Assembly (NCBI RefSeq): GCF_027947575.1
Contig: NZ_CP116256.1
Span: 2,790,001 to 2,854,000 of the forward strand
DNA from: Streptomyces rubrogriseus
GTDB taxonomy: Bacteria > Actinomycetota > Actinomycetes > Streptomycetales > Streptomycetaceae
Direction of reading: 5' to 3'
Length of the DNA stretch: 64,000 nt
Shown here: positions 1-7,630 of the stretch, piece after piece
Layout of the letters: every line of letters starts with the position of its first letter
Position numbering within the stretch: position 1 is the first letter of the stretch
Notes under the pieces: model-generated
Told to the model about the DNA's origin: nothing
Database searches by the model: none
Seen by the model: only the letters and a program-made list of their open reading frames with translations
Translations under genes and position numbers: made by a program

Positions 1-80
1 AGGACTTCTCCGAGGGCGTCGACTGGACGCTCGACCGCCTCCGCTCGCTGATCGGCGACCTGTCCGGCGGTGCCCGATGA
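1..80 (+). CDS. C-terminal fragment of an unidentified protein
   Basis: An open frame enters from the left edge and ends at TGA 78-80. The visible 25 residues begin DFSEGVDWTLDRLRSLIGDL. The stop overlaps the ATG of the next gene (ATGA), the coupling pattern used throughout this operon, which supports it being a real gene end. The start and function lie outside the window. Confidence 0.6.
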   Translation, partial: DFSEGVDWTLDRLRSLIGDLSGGAR

Positions 81-532
81 GCGCGCGCGTCGAGTCCTCC
101 GCCCGTCTGTCTCCGGAGCGCGAGGCCGAGATCGCAGCCCGTGCGGAAGCTGCCACCCCGGGGCCGTGGGAGGCCAACGCAGAGTACGGCGCCCACTTCT
201 ACGCCTATCTGGGCGGTCCGTACCTCCTCGGTGTCGGCACACTCAACTTCGGTGAGGGCAGTGCCGCCGAGGCCGACAAGGCACTCACCGTCAACGCCCG
301 CGAGGACATCCGACAACTCCTCGCCGAGCTGGCCGCGGTCCGCGCCGAACGCGACCAGGCAGAGACGCGGGTGCGGAAGCAGATCGCCGACGACCTGCAC
401 CGGGCCGAATTGCCGTCGTTCCCTCGTGACGAGAGCCCCGAACTGGCGGCCAAGACAGTCCGATCCGTCGATGTCCGTATCGCCAACTGGGGCGACACCG
501 CTGCGTACTGGGTGCCGAAGGACGGTGCCTGA
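77..532 (+). CDS. hypothetical protein, Ea22-like / ATPGPW family
   Basis: This 151-residue soluble protein carries the ATPGPW motif near residue 29 and then a NAREDIRQLLAEL helix leading into a charged coiled-coil stretch (about 75-105). That arrangement recurs in actinobacterial phage and plasmid proteins of unknown role, sometimes called Ead/Ea22-like. It starts on the ATG overlapping the previous stop and ends on the ATG of the next gene, so it is co-translated. Function unknown. Confidence 0.75.
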   Translation: MSARVESSARLSPEREAEIAARAEAATPGPWEANAEYGAHFYAYLGGPYLLGVGTLNFGEGSAAEADKALTVNAREDIRQLLAELAAVRAERDQAETRVRKQIADDLHRAELPSFPRDESPELAAKTVRSVDVRIANWGDTAAYWVPKDGA

Positions 533-747
533 TGGACGCCGACACCTTCAACGCCCTGTTCAAGGTCGGTACTCCGGTCCGGGTGTTCCCGAACACCCGC
601 GAGGACGGATCGCGGATCACCCGCACCCGCACGCCCGCCGTCCAGGTGATGCACGGTCTCGCCGTCGTCCACGTCGACGGCATCCGCTGCGCCTTCAACA
701 CCCGATACGTCGACATCCTGCCCGACAACTATCCCGTGGAGGCGTGA
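532..747 (+). CDS. hypothetical protein, 71 aa
   Basis: A small basic-to-neutral protein with alternating hydrophobic residues (VQVMHGLAVVHVDGIRCAF), suggesting a compact beta fold. It overlaps both neighbours by stop/start codons (ATGA), placing it firmly in the operon. No recognisable domain. Confidence 0.7.
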   Translation: MDADTFNALFKVGTPVRVFPNTREDGSRITRTRTPAVQVMHGLAVVHVDGIRCAFNTRYVDILPDNYPVEA

Positions 748-995
748 TGGCTGCCGACATCTACGGCGCGCTCACCGTCGACCTGAACGACGCCCCAATC
801 CGCACCGAGACCGGCCGCGACCTGTTCGGCAAGCCCATGGCCCGCCTCGTCATCGGCGAGAACTACCGGACCATCGCGATCACCGTGTCCAACTCCACCC
901 CGGCGAAGGTCGCCGAACTCGCCGAAGCCGCCGCCCAGCTCGCTGCCTGCGCCGAACAGATGGCCCGCCTCGCCAGCCTCCCGGAGGTGGCGTGA
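747..995 (+). CDS. hypothetical protein, 82 aa
   Basis: Starts at ATG 747, overlapping the previous TGA. The protein has a short beta-rich half (DIYGALTVDLND) and an alanine-rich helix at the C-terminus (KVAELAEAAAQLAACAEQMARL). I chose the coupled ATG rather than longer in-frame starts upstream, because those overlap two genes. Function unknown. Confidence 0.7.
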   Translation: MAADIYGALTVDLNDAPIRTETGRDLFGKPMARLVIGENYRTIAITVSNSTPAKVAELAEAAAQLAACAEQMARLASLPEVA

Positions 996-1258
996 TGACC
1001 ACCTACCTGCATGACGGCGTCCGCTTCGACCTGACCGTCACCCACACCGATGTGACCGGCGTCGAGTGGCAGTGGTCCGGCGCCTGGAACGAGGCCGGCG
1101 AACCGCTGATGGGGGCGACGGAGCAGGGCAGCAGCATCTTCCTGCCGCCGCTGATCTCCCTGCCCGACCTGTACCTGTGGCACGGGCCGCTCATCCCCAC
1201 CCCGCGCAAGGCCACCGCCAACATCTACCGACGCGTCCTCAGGCAGGCCGCAGCATGA
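992..1258 (+). CDS. hypothetical protein, 88 aa
   Basis: Starts with GTG 992 or ATG 995; both sit on the stop of the previous gene. The first half is beta-rich with aromatic residues (VEWQWSGAWNEAG) and the second contains a proline-rich stretch. No family recognised. Ends overlapping the next ATG. Confidence 0.65.
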   Translation: MMTTYLHDGVRFDLTVTHTDVTGVEWQWSGAWNEAGEPLMGATEQGSSIFLPPLISLPDLYLWHGPLIPTPRKATANIYRRVLRQAAA

Positions 1259-1467
1259 CCGGCCCGGTCCCGTCCCGCCTGTCGCCCACGGCGGGGCTGG
1301 TCAACGCCATGGCCCGCCTCTACATCCGCCGCGCTGTCCCGTTCATCGCCATCCAGGAACAGCAGCTCGACGAAGCCCGCAACGAACGAGCACGACTCCG
1401 CACCGCGGCCAGCTTCCGCGAATCACGAGCAGCCGGCTACATCGACGACGACCTGGAGGGGCCGTGA
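1255..1467 (+). CDS. hypothetical protein, 70 aa
   Basis: Starts at ATG 1255 on the previous stop. Mostly helical, with many arginine and glutamate residues (QQLDEARNERARLR), probably a short coiled coil. The stop overlaps the GTG of the next gene. No known function. Confidence 0.65.
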   Translation: MTGPVPSRLSPTAGLVNAMARLYIRRAVPFIAIQEQQLDEARNERARLRTAASFRESRAAGYIDDDLEGP

Positions 1468-1940
1468 GCATCGCCCAGGACTTCCGTACCCGAGCCAAGC
1501 ACCGCGGCCTCACCCCGTGGCAGCTGATCCAGAAGATCGGCCGGCTCGAGCGCGAGGCCGACAACCGCACCTGCCTGATGGTCGAGATGGCCACCCAGAT
1601 CGACGAGCTGACCGCCGAACGCAACCAGCTCGAGGAGCAGCTCGACACGGCGGCGATCGACCTGTCGACCGCACTCGACGACCTGCGGATCTCCCGCCAG
1701 GAAACCGCCCGCACCCAGGACGCCCTCACCGCGACGCAGGCGCAGCTCGCCAACGCGACCGCCGTCAGTGACCTGCCGCAGAACGTCGCCACCCAGCCCA
1801 TCCCGATCGTCGACCGATTCGGCAACGGCCCCGTCATCCGGATCGGCGCCTCGCCGCTCGCCACCACCGACCCCGTCCAGGTCCCGGCCACCTGGACGCG
1901 CGACGCCGACGAGGACACGGAGCCGCTCCCGGCCGCCTAG
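1464..1940 (+). CDS. coiled-coil hypothetical protein, 158 aa
   Basis: GTG start at 1464 coupled to the upstream stop. Residues about 25-95 form a long coiled coil (LEREADNR, ELTAERNQLEEQLD). The C-terminal 60 residues are proline- and aspartate-rich and probably unstructured. It is the last gene of this cluster before a hairpin, so it may end a transcription unit. Function unknown. Confidence 0.7.
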   Translation: MSIAQDFRTRAKHRGLTPWQLIQKIGRLEREADNRTCLMVEMATQIDELTAERNQLEEQLDTAAIDLSTALDDLRISRQETARTQDALTATQAQLANATAVSDLPQNVATQPIPIVDRFGNGPVIRIGASPLATTDPVQVPATWTRDADEDTEPLPAA

Positions 1941-1994
1941 ACCGCCGCCCCGCCGGCCGAGACAGGTTGGCCGGGCGGCGCACCACGCAAGAAC

Positions 1995-2021
1995 CCCCCG
2001 GACGCTCGTATCGCCCGGGGG
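1995..2021 (+). terminator. hairpin, possible terminator
   Basis: A perfect 7-bp stem (CCCCCGG at 1995-2001, CCGGGGG at 2015-2021) with a 13-nt loop follows the stop at 1940. There is no T tract, as is common in high-GC actinobacteria. It could end or attenuate the upstream transcript. Confidence 0.4.
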
Positions 2022-2052
2022 ATCCCACCCAAGCATCCCATGGAGGGATCCC
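2019..2052. repeat. paired GGGATCCC palindromes before a start codon
   Basis: The palindrome GGGATCCC occurs at 2019-2026 and 2045-2052, 26 bp centre to centre. The second copy abuts the GTG start at 2053 and overlaps the ribosome-binding region (GGAGGGATCCC). It could be an operator or an RNA pairing that hides the ribosome site; both are inference. Confidence 0.3.
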
Positions 2053-2943
2053 GTGACCACCACAACCGCCGCCGAGAGGGTCGCCGCCCTGCGCGACGAG
2101 TACGCCCGGCTCGGCGAAAACGTCGACCACCTCACCGACCTGGACCTGCTCAACGAGTACGCGGAGCGGGCCGAGCGGGACCGCATCAACACCAACGACC
2201 GCTACATGCGGCTCCTCACCGAGCAGCGCCACTACGGCGACCGAGTGCGCCAGGCCGCGGTCCGTGAGATGACGGACCGGGTCGATCAGGTCGCAGCCCA
2301 TGCCGTGCAGCGGCGAGCGAGTCACCTGGACCGCATCTTCTCCGCGGTCGACGTGCTGCCTGAGCGGGCCAACGCCGAGCGTGTGCAGGCCCTGAAGCGG
2401 ATCGTCGCCGACACACGTCACTCGCTGTCCCTCTATGAGGGGGCCGACCCGGCGAAGGAGTGGCGGCCCGACGACAACGCTGCACTCGTCCACGCTGCCC
2501 GCGGTGTTGTGGGTGTTCTCCGTGGCAAGCCGGCCGTGTCTGCCGAGGACGTGATCCGGCTCGTGGGGGAGGCGCTGACCCCGAACGGCAACCTGCGTGA
2601 TCTGTTCGACGTGGCGCACGCTACCCCGATCAAGCGGCAGCAGCCCGTCTTCGTCGACGACAACTGGGCCGAGATGGGCGGCGGCAGCTACTGGGCCTTC
2701 GAGCCGGCAGGCAGCCGGTACCGGGTCGTCGCCTACAGCCAGGGCGACACCTGGTGGATCGACCTTCAGGGCCCGACCGGTGCCCTCATTGCGGCTGGTG
2801 AGGCCACCGAGGGCGAGGTCGCCGCGACCGCCGCCGCGCTCGTAGAGCAGGCGCCCGATCTGGCCGCTTCCGGGCTGCGGCCCTGGCAGTGCTGGAAGCG
2901 CGTCACCGCCACCACGACGACTTCTGCGGCAACGGCCGCCTGA
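2053..2943 (+). CDS. hypothetical protein, 296 aa
   Basis: GTG start at 2053 preceded by GGAGG. The first 110 residues are helical and charged (EYARLGENVDHLTDLDLLNEY and an arginine-rich segment). The C-terminal third is beta-rich with aromatics (GSYWAFEPAGSRYRVVAYSQG, then WWIDLQGPTGALIAAG) and resembles a small globular domain. It sits directly upstream of a 42-residue gene and the sliding clamp, so a role in phage DNA metabolism is possible but only inferred from position. Confidence 0.7.
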   Translation: MTTTTAAERVAALRDEYARLGENVDHLTDLDLLNEYAERAERDRINTNDRYMRLLTEQRHYGDRVRQAAVREMTDRVDQVAAHAVQRRASHLDRIFSAVDVLPERANAERVQALKRIVADTRHSLSLYEGADPAKEWRPDDNAALVHAARGVVGVLRGKPAVSAEDVIRLVGEALTPNGNLRDLFDVAHATPIKRQQPVFVDDNWAEMGGGSYWAFEPAGSRYRVVAYSQGDTWWIDLQGPTGALIAAGEATEGEVAATAAALVEQAPDLAASGLRPWQCWKRVTATTTTSAATAA

Positions 2944-2962
2944 CCCTCACCAGGAGATTCCC

Positions 2963-3091
2963 ATGGACGAAATGACGCTGTTCCCGCTGTCCGCCCTGCA
3001 GACCGAGGGCTACGCCCAGCCGGAGCCCCGCAACACCGACGACGACGTGGCTGACGCCGAGTCGGTCGACGAGACGGCGCAGGCCGCCTGA
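2963..3091 (+). CDS. small acidic protein, 42 aa
   Basis: Starts at ATG 2963 after CAGGAG and ends on the TGA overlapping the clamp ATG at 3091. The product begins MDEMTLFPLSALQTEGY and is strongly acidic afterwards. The coupling to the clamp gene suggests it may bind or regulate that product; the LFPL hydrophobic patch is compatible with a short peptide that docks on a clamp, which is speculation. Confidence 0.6.
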   Translation: MDEMTLFPLSALQTEGYAQPEPRNTDDDVADAESVDETAQAA

Positions 3092-4218
3092 TGAAGATCC
3101 GCATCGACCAGAAGACGCTGGCGGGCGCGGCACGTGCCGCACACCGCCGGCTCCCCAACAATCCCCTGCAACCCGTCCTCGGTGGTCTGCTGCTGGAAAC
3201 CGACGGCGACTCCGTCACCGTGTCCGGGTTCGACTACGAGACCGCCACCCGCGCCACCCTGGCCGCCGATGTCCTCGAGACCGGAAAGGCCCTCGTGTCG
3301 GGCCGGCTGCTCGCCGACGTGACCGCGGCCATGCCCGCCGGGCCCGTCGATGTGGTGGTGGATGAGCGGGAGCTGACCGTGTCAGCGCCCGGCACCACCT
3401 TCACCCTGCCGACGATGAGCCGCCGCGACTACCCGGCCCTGCCCGAAGCGCCCGCCGCCGCCGGCACCGTGGACGGCGACGCGCTGGCCGCCGCCGTCGT
3501 CCACGCCGCCCAGGCCTCAATGCCCGACAAGGAAGCCGTCGGCAACCTCGAAGGCTTCCTCGGCGTACACGTCGCAGCCGACGGCAACCAGCTCACCGTT
3601 TCCGCGTCGGACCGGTACCGGATCGTCCGGCACCGCATCCCGTGGACCCCCGACGGAGAGACCGACGGCTCCCTGCTCGTGCCCGCCGCCCACCTGGCCG
3701 CCACCGTCAAGCAGCTGGCCGGCGGCCCGGTACGGATCTCCTTCACCAACAACATCACCGTCGCCTGCCTGGCCAGCGACACGCTAACCGTCACCAGCCG
3801 CACCGTCGCCGCCCCCTTCCCCAACATCGAAGGCTTCTTCCCCGACCCGGGCAAGGCCGTCGGCTGGATGCGCGGCGACGCCGCCGAGCTGCTGGAAGCC
3901 GTGCAGCGGGCGGCACTCGTCAACGACAAGCCCGAGCAGGCGATCACCCTCACCTTCGGCCGCGGCCAGGTCACCGTGGCGGGCGGCGCGGAGGGCTCCA
4001 AGGGCGCCTCCCGCATCGACGCCGAAACCGTCGACCTCGACGGGTTCACCGCCGGCTACCGGCCCGGCTTCCTCGGCTCCCTCCTCGCCCCCATCACCGG
4101 CGCCGTCCAGGTGTGGTTCACCACCCCCAACAAGCCGGTGCTCATCCAGCCCGTCGACGAGAACGGCGCCGCCACCGACCACTACCGGGCCGTGTGCATG
4201 CCCGTCCGCCTCAAGTAG
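3091..4218 (+). CDS. dnaN: DNA polymerase III sliding clamp (beta subunit)
   Basis: A 375-residue protein, the normal length for the bacterial beta clamp, which forms a ring on DNA and tethers the polymerase. It shows the family pattern of three repeated domains: an N-terminal RLPNNPLQPVLGGLLL segment, a middle section with SASDRYRIVRHRI, and the diagnostic C-terminal end MPVRLK. Phage clamps let the virus control which polymerase and partner enzymes act on its DNA. It overlaps the upstream 42-residue gene by ATGA and is followed by a strong hairpin. No DNA polymerase is encoded in this window, so it probably recruits the host enzyme or one encoded elsewhere. The identification is confident from motifs; the partner is inference. 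Confidence 0.92.
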   Translation: MKIRIDQKTLAGAARAAHRRLPNNPLQPVLGGLLLETDGDSVTVSGFDYETATRATLAADVLETGKALVSGRLLADVTAAMPAGPVDVVVDERELTVSAPGTTFTLPTMSRRDYPALPEAPAAAGTVDGDALAAAVVHAAQASMPDKEAVGNLEGFLGVHVAADGNQLTVSASDRYRIVRHRIPWTPDGETDGSLLVPAAHLAATVKQLAGGPVRISFTNNITVACLASDTLTVTSRTVAAPFPNIEGFFPDPGKAVGWMRGDAAELLEAVQRAALVNDKPEQAITLTFGRGQVTVAGGAEGSKGASRIDAETVDLDGFTAGYRPGFLGSLLAPITGAVQVWFTTPNKPVLIQPVDENGAATDHYRAVCMPVRLK

Positions 4219-4273
4219 CCCCACAACCCCATACCGGCCGCGTCGGGCGATCCCCATGCTCCGCGGCATCCCA

Positions 4274-4314
4274 GGCCGGGCGTCCCGGGCCTCCCCCTCC
4301 CGGGACGCCCGGCC
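4274..4314 (+). terminator. strong intrinsic-type hairpin
   Basis: A perfect 16-bp inverted repeat (GGCCGGGCGTCCCGGG at 4274-4289, its complement at 4299-4314) with a 9-nt loop, located just after the clamp gene. No T run follows. It probably ends or limits transcription beyond the clamp. Confidence 0.7.
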
Positions 4315-4343
4315 ACCACCTAGCACATCCTCAGGAGCGTCAC

Positions 4344-4469
4344 ATGAGCACCGAAAGCACCACAAAACCCGCCGCGCCACTCCGGTGTCGGAACTGCGGC
4401 GACGAAGACGGACCGTTCGTACCCGGCACCGGCCTCTGCGAGGGCTGCGCGGACGGAGGCGGCCGATGA
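4344..4469 (+). CDS. zinc-ribbon micro-protein, 41 aa
   Basis: Starts at ATG 4344 after CAGGAG. Two CxxC pairs (CRNC near residue 15 and CEGC near 33) make a four-cysteine zinc ribbon in a 41-residue product. The stop overlaps the ATG at 4466. Such ribbons can bind nucleic acid or protein partners; the target is unknown. Confidence 0.65.
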   Translation: MSTESTTKPAAPLRCRNCGDEDGPFVPGTGLCEGCADGGGR

Positions 4470-4654
4470 GCACCGTCGACGAGCTGGAGACCCAGATCGC
4501 CGCCCTCGAAGAAGAGATCGACGGCCTGAACGACCAGGTCCACGACCTCACCGAAGAACGGGATGACCTCAAGCGGGAGAACACCGAACTCGCCGAACGG
4601 CTGGACACCGCCAAGGACATCGCCAACGACCTCACCCGGGAGCTGAACCAGTGA
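4466..4654 (+). CDS. coiled-coil protein, 62 aa
   Basis: Starts at ATG 4466 on the previous stop. Nearly the whole protein is a heptad coiled coil (ELETQIAALEEEIDGLNDQV). It lies directly before the RecE/RecT pair and overlaps the nuclease GTG, so it may be an accessory factor for that pair; this is inferred from position alone. Confidence 0.7.
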   Translation: MSTVDELETQIAALEEEIDGLNDQVHDLTEERDDLKRENTELAERLDTAKDIANDLTRELNQ

Positions 4655-5505
4655 CCGCCGCCGTCGAGGTCGAGGCGCCGAAGGTCGTCGACGGGCTCTC
4701 TGCCGAGGCCTACCACGCGGACCGCACGTCGATCTCCTCGTCCGGGCTCCGCGCCCTCTTGACCCCGGGCTGCCCCGCCCAGTTCAAGTACGACCGCGAC
4801 CACCCCCAGGCGCCGAAGAAGGAGTTCGACCTCGGTCACGCCGCCCACCTGTACGTGCTGGGGGAGGGCCCCGAGCTTGAGGTCATCGACTTCCCGGACT
4901 GGCGGAAGAAGGACGCCCAGATCCAGCGCGACGAGGCCTACCTCGCGGGCAAAGTGCCGCTGCTCACCAAGGACCACGACATGGTCCAGGCGATGGCCGA
5001 CGCCATCCGCCAGCACCCGATAGCCGGGCCGCTGTTCACGCCCGGCAGTGGCGTCGCCGAACAGTCGATCTACTGGACTGACCCGGAGACCGGCGTCCGC
5101 TGCCGCATCCGCCCGGACTGGCGACGCGGCCCGATCATCGTCGACTACAAGACGATCAAGGACGCATCGCCCGACACCATCAGCCGCGCCATCAAGGACC
5201 GGTCGTACCACCAGCAGGACGCCCTCTACATCGACGGCGTCGAAGCCGCCGGGCTCGCACCCGACGGCGCCCGATTCGTCTTCGTCTTCCAGTCCAAGAT
5301 CGCGCCCTACCTGGTCACCGTCCGCGAACTCGTCGACCAAGACCGCGACATCGGCCGCGCCCGCAACCAGCGCGCCCTCCGGATCTACGCCGACTGCGTC
5401 ACCAACGACCACTGGCCCGACTGGACCGGGCCCGTCACCGAAATCCCCCAGATCGGCATGCCGACCTGGGACACCATCCGCCAAGCCGAGGAGTACCTGC
5501 AGTGA
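4651..5505 (+). CDS. RecE/exonuclease VIII-type PD-(D/E)XK nuclease
   Basis: A 284-residue nuclease of the RecE C-terminal/DUF3799-like group, expected to chew double-stranded DNA ends 5'-to-3' and leave single strands for annealing. Visible active-site features are histidines in LGHAAH (61-66), E137, the PD at 155-156 in RIRPDW, and D165-Y-K167 in IIVDYKT, a classic PD-(D/E)XK core. The downstream YHQQDALYIDG matches the conserved Q-x3-Y helix of the family. GTG start at 4651 overlaps the upstream stop, and its own stop overlaps the RecT gene. The nuclease-annealase order matches RecE-RecT pairs of other phages. Confident in class; exact polarity is inferred. Confidence 0.88.
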   Translation: MTAAVEVEAPKVVDGLSAEAYHADRTSISSSGLRALLTPGCPAQFKYDRDHPQAPKKEFDLGHAAHLYVLGEGPELEVIDFPDWRKKDAQIQRDEAYLAGKVPLLTKDHDMVQAMADAIRQHPIAGPLFTPGSGVAEQSIYWTDPETGVRCRIRPDWRRGPIIVDYKTIKDASPDTISRAIKDRSYHQQDALYIDGVEAAGLAPDGARFVFVFQSKIAPYLVTVRELVDQDRDIGRARNQRALRIYADCVTNDHWPDWTGPVTEIPQIGMPTWDTIRQAEEYLQ

Positions 5506-6359
5506 CCAGCAACGAGATCGCCACCCGCGCCGAAGAGACGGACGCCGTCTCCACCTACCTCGCCGCCGACCCGCCCACCGAGTCGGAGCTGGAGGCGTGG
5601 GCCCGCGACGCCATCGCCATCTCCCAGATCTCGGCGAACATCGCCACCACCAGCCTGGCCGGCGCCTACCGCGGTAAGCCGGACGAGGTCACCGCCGTGA
5701 TCCTCGCCGGACACGAGCTGGGCATCCAGCCGATGACCTCCCTGAAGTCCATCGACGTCATCCAGGGCCAGCCCGCCCTCCGGGCGCACGCCATGCGCGG
5801 CCTGCTGCAGGCCAAGGGCCACGAGATCGAGCTCGTGGAAGCCGACGACGACCACTGTGTGATGCGAGGCCGCCGCAAGGGCGCCGACGCGTGGCAGACG
5901 GTGGTCTGGGACATCGAGCGCGCCCGGCTGATGGGGCTGCTCGGCAAGGACCAGTGGAAGAAGCAGCGCAAGACGATGCTGATCAACCGGGCCACCGGTG
6001 AGATCTGCCGACTCGTCGCCTCGGACGCGCTGCACGGCATGCCCTACGCGGCCGAGGAGCTCGACGGCTACGCCCACGGCGAGGTCGTCCAGCCGAAGCG
6101 GGCCCCGCTGTCCGTCGCCTCCCTTACGGCCCCCGCAGCGGCGCCCGAGCCGCAGCAGGCGGCTTCGGACGTGGTGGACGTCGACACCGACGACGAGCAC
6201 GCCGCCGCCGTCCAGGAGTTGCGGGCTTTCGGCAGCGAGCGGGGCATCGCCGACGACATCGACCAGCTCGCCTACGAGGCCCTCGGCGCGCCGCTGGAGC
6301 ACGTCGGCGTCGCCGCCATCCGCGACCTCACCGCCAAGCTCCGCAACGCCGCGGCCTGA
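5502..6359 (+). CDS. recT: RecT-family single-strand annealing protein
   Basis: A 285-residue protein whose first 190 residues look like the RecT core: AGHELGIQPMTSLKSIDVIQ, QPALRAHAMRGLL, and INRATGEICRLVASDALHGM near the end of the core. The last 90 residues are acidic and variable, common in these proteins and likely partner-binding. It anneals complementary single strands, working with the nuclease whose gene overlaps it by 4 bases. Role: phage recombination, end joining and concatemer formation. Confidence 0.88.
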   Translation: MTSNEIATRAEETDAVSTYLAADPPTESELEAWARDAIAISQISANIATTSLAGAYRGKPDEVTAVILAGHELGIQPMTSLKSIDVIQGQPALRAHAMRGLLQAKGHEIELVEADDDHCVMRGRRKGADAWQTVVWDIERARLMGLLGKDQWKKQRKTMLINRATGEICRLVASDALHGMPYAAEELDGYAHGEVVQPKRAPLSVASLTAPAAAPEPQQAASDVVDVDTDDEHAAAVQELRAFGSERGIADDIDQLAYEALGAPLEHVGVAAIRDLTAKLRNAAA

Positions 6360-6374
6360 CCATCCACGACGGCC

Positions 6375-6401
6375 GCCCCGCCCGCCGCAAACAGGCGGGG
6401 C
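6375..6401 (+). terminator. hairpin after recT
   Basis: GCCCCGCC at 6375-6382 pairs with GGCGGGGC at 6394-6401 (8-bp stem, 11-nt loop), 15 bases after the recT stop. Plausible terminator or transcript-stabilising end. Confidence 0.5.
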
Positions 6402-6428
6402 CCCGGCCAGAACAGGAGACCACACCAC

Positions 6429-6920
6429 ATGCCGATCAACCACCGTGCCGAGGCCGAGAGGCTCCTCGCCTCCGCCGACACCTCCATCGCCGCAGCCCTC
6501 GAGGCCACGCTGCCGCTCGCCGACCAGCAGCACGCCGCCGTACTCACCGGCATCATCACCAACCGGGCCCTCGGCCACGCAATGCTCGCCCAGGGCGAGA
6601 CCGCCGCCGCAGACGTCAGCGCCCACCGCGCCGCCCTCATCGGCTGGCGCAACGTCGTCTCCCACGCCGTCGCCTGGAACCTGTCGTTCGCCGAAACCGA
6701 CGAGCAGCACGAGCCGTGGCTGGAGCTCGCCCACCAGCTCGAGCGGGCCGGCCTCGACATCACCGCCGACGTCGACGCCATCACCCCGCAGTACGGCAAG
6801 GACCCGCGCGCCGTGTGGAAGCCGCCCACCGTGCAGCGCGAAGACCACCTGCGCTGGTGCGCCGAGATGCCCACCCCGTGGTCCGACCCGGCCGCCTCCC
6901 AGAACGCCACCGAGCAGTAG
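6429..6920 (+). CDS. hypothetical protein, 163 aa
   Basis: Starts at ATG 6429 after CAGGAG. All-helical look with an alanine-rich N-terminus and conserved-looking tryptophans (WRNVVSHAVAWNL, WLELAHQLERAGLD). Flanked by hairpins on both sides, so it may be its own transcript segment. It lies between recT and HTH-type genes; function unknown. Confidence 0.7.
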   Translation: MPINHRAEAERLLASADTSIAAALEATLPLADQQHAAVLTGIITNRALGHAMLAQGETAAADVSAHRAALIGWRNVVSHAVAWNLSFAETDEQHEPWLELAHQLERAGLDITADVDAITPQYGKDPRAVWKPPTVQREDHLRWCAEMPTPWSDPAASQNATEQ

Positions 6921-6932
6921 CCCACCCCGATC

Positions 6933-6967
6933 GGGAGCCGCTGCGGCCCGAACCTGCAGCGGCTCCC
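6933..6967 (+). terminator. hairpin, probable terminator
   Basis: A perfect 12-bp stem (GGGAGCCGCTGC at 6933-6944 and GCAGCGGCTCCC at 6956-6967) with an 11-nt loop lies between two genes and ends 20 bases before the next start. Confidence 0.65.
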
Positions 6968-6986
6968 GGAACCAGGAGAGCACACC

Positions 6987-7361
6987 ATGACGACACTCAC
7001 CCCGGACCAGGCCGCCGCCCGAGCCCGCCGCATCCTCGCCGCCCTCGGCCCCGTCCCCGCCTGGACGGAAGCCGTCCTCGACCAGGCCGTCCTCCACCTC
7101 GGCCGCAGCGGCAAGCCCTTCGGGGCGAACGACCTGCGGCTCATAGTCCCCGAGGACGACTGCCGGTCCGCCGGCCTGTACCTCCGCGGGCTCGTCGAAC
7201 TCGAGAACCCCGTCGTCCTCCGCGTCACCGGCGAAGTCGTGTCGATCAACCCGAAGGCCCACGGCAAGAAGGTCAACGTCTACCGGCTCACCGCCGCCGG
7301 ACGCCGCCACCTCGAGGCCCGCATCGCCGCCCGCACCGAGCAGCGGAGGGCCGCCGCGTGA
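6987..7361 (+). CDS. putative winged-helix protein, 124 aa
   Basis: Starts at ATG 6987 after CAGGAG. The order helix (ARRILAALGPVPAWTEAVL), helix (KPFGANDLRLIVP), helix (AGLYLRGLVELE), then a beta hairpin (VLRVTGEVVSINP...NVYRL) fits a winged helix-turn-helix fold. Probably DNA-binding. The stop overlaps the GTG of the next gene. The fold is judged by eye only. Confidence 0.65.
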   Translation: MTTLTPDQAAARARRILAALGPVPAWTEAVLDQAVLHLGRSGKPFGANDLRLIVPEDDCRSAGLYLRGLVELENPVVLRVTGEVVSINPKAHGKKVNVYRLTAAGRRHLEARIAARTEQRRAAA

Positions 7362-7630
7362 CCGCCGGCCAGCTCGACACCGTCATCAACGCCTACGTGT
7401 GGTTCGACGCGCAGCTCGCCACCTTCGGGCCCGGCGTGATCCTCGCCGTCGGCGTCCGGCTGGTGTGGCGCGGCACGTGGCGTGCCCTCGACCGCATCGC
7501 CGCCGCCCGCGAAACCGTCACCCGCATCCGCACCCAGGCCGCCCCCGACACGCGGCCCGGCACCGACCAGAACGCACTCCACACCTGCACCGCCATCTGG
7601 AACACCAGCACTCGAGAGGAGAAGCCGTGA
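7358..7630 (+). CDS. small protein with one possible membrane segment, 90 aa
   Basis: GTG 7358 overlaps the upstream stop. Residues about 22-36 (FGPGVILAVGVRLVW) could span or touch a membrane and are followed by a basic amphipathic helix (RALDRIAAARETVTRIR). The stop overlaps the next GTG. No known family. Confidence 0.6.
   Translation: MTAGQLDTVINAYVWFDAQLATFGPGVILAVGVRLVWRGTWRALDRIAAARETVTRIRTQAAPDTRPGTDQNALHTCTAIWNTSTREEKP

Noticed and set aside
3784..5484. Long leftward open frame opposite the clamp and nuclease genes
   Set aside because: Long antisense frames are expected in high-GC DNA. The rightward products are clear families.
5385..7310. Leftward frame of 641 codons opposite recT and neighbours
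   Set aside because: Glycine- and valine-rich shadow of GC-rich codons without domain features; rightward genes are recognisable.
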